A DNA stretch of 64,000 nucleotides from Pseudonocardia kunmingensis (GTDB taxonomy: Bacteria > Actinomycetota > Actinomycetes > Mycobacteriales > Pseudonocardiaceae): contig NZ_VFPA01000005.1 in NCBI RefSeq assembly GCF_006716445.1, positions 310,001-374,000 of the forward strand, given 5' to 3'. Below are positions 63,725 through 64,000 of the stretch, piece after piece. Position 1 is the stretch's first letter. Each line of letters starts with the position of its first letter. A model generated the notes under the pieces. It had not been told where the DNA came from and did not search any database. It worked only from the letters and a program-made list of their open reading frames with translations. The position numbers were made by a program, and so were the translations under genes.

Positions 63725-64000
63725 GTGACCACCAACCAGGTGCGGCGCGAGGCGGCGAAGCGCAAGCTGGAGCACCAGCAGAAGCGGCGGGCCGAGCGGG
63801 CTCGGCGACGCCAGCGCGTCGCCATCATCACCTCCGCGTCCGTCGTGGTCGTCGTCGTCGTGGCCGTGGTGCTGTTGAGCACGGTCGGGATGCCCGGTGG
63901 TGGCGACGACACCGCAGCAGCCCCGCCGCCCGCGGAGCCGACAGCAGCCGGCACGCCGGCGTCCATCCCCACCGAGCTCGCGGCGCTCCCGGCCCGCCCG
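63725..64000 (+). CDS. Membrane-anchored peptidyl-prolyl isomerase, N-terminal part (cut by window edge)
   Basis: The visible 92 codons encode a basic start (VTTNQVRREAAKRKLEHQQK), one membrane helix rich in valine (about residues 33-54), and an Ala/Pro linker. The catalytic domain is outside the window. The assignment to the Rv2582/PpiB family rests on this layout and on the conserved hisS-MBL-ppiB order, so it is inference; the anchor pattern itself is clear. Confidence 0.7.
   Translation, partial: MTTNQVRREAAKRKLEHQQKRRAERARRRQRVAIITSASVVVVVVVAVVLLSTVGMPGGGDDTAAAPPPAEPTAAGTPASIPTELAALPARP

Overview
The window is chromosomal DNA from a very high-GC actinomycete. Codon third positions are almost all G or C, GTG starts are common, and neighbouring genes often overlap by 1 to 4 bases (GTGA, ATGA or TGATG junctions). 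BldD, ShbA and PyrR, together with a gene order that follows the Mycobacterium tuberculosis Rv2533c-Rv2582 stretch, point to the order Pseudonocardiales. Pseudonocardia is my best guess, inferred and not proven. The left edge cuts carB and the right edge cuts a ppiB-like gene.

Region 1 (1-20.9 kb) is mostly conserved housekeeping on the minus strand: the pyrimidine operon pyrR-pyrB-pyrC-carA-carB behind a recognisable PyrR-binding leader; bldD on the plus strand; nusB-efp-pepQ; the shikimate genes aroQ-aroB-aroK-aroC; an A24 prepilin peptidase; mltG-ruvX-alaS; and two small membrane-protein genes. The aroE gene usually found between mltG and the prepilin peptidase is not there. A spermidine-synthase-like gene on the opposite strand sits in its place. 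A 71-bp tandem repeat array lies beside aroC.

Region 2 (21-41 kb) looks like an accessory block between the alaS cluster and rarA. It holds an ShbA-type sigma factor, a TetR regulator, a secreted DNRLRE protein, a secreted two-domain glycosidase (nucleoside-hydrolase-like plus GH140-like), and a molybdopterin oxidoreductase. Next comes an arginine/ornithine cluster (rocD, ddaH, an Lrp regulator, arcA, an FAD oxidase), then a galactoside unit (ROK regulator, ABC transporter without its own ATPase, GH36 alpha-galactosidase). A MarR/DinB-like divergent pair closes the block. Several promoters here have an inverted repeat between -35 and -10 or look leaderless.

Region 3 (41-64 kb) returns to the conserved order rarA ... 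aspS ... Rv2578c-like ... hisS, MBL hydrolase, ppiB. Interspersed are a Uma2 protein, an aminotransferase/Lrp/AlaT-like operon, a zinc-ribbon protein, an SGNH hydrolase bounded by large palindromes, a phosphotransferase, a DUF389 protein, gluconokinase, a YibE/F protein with a very long low-complexity N-terminus, a sugar isomerase/oxidoreductase pair, a methyltransferase and a penicillin-binding lipoprotein.

The most striking locus is the Rv2578c-family radical SAM gene near 52 kb. A 149-residue mini-intein interrupts its CxxxCxxC iron-sulfur motif exactly at the third cysteine, and a perfect LexA (SOS) box sits directly before its start codon. The window also carries several families of long perfect palindromes, most of them just after stop codons, and in-frame 12- or 15-bp minisatellites inside four unrelated proteins.
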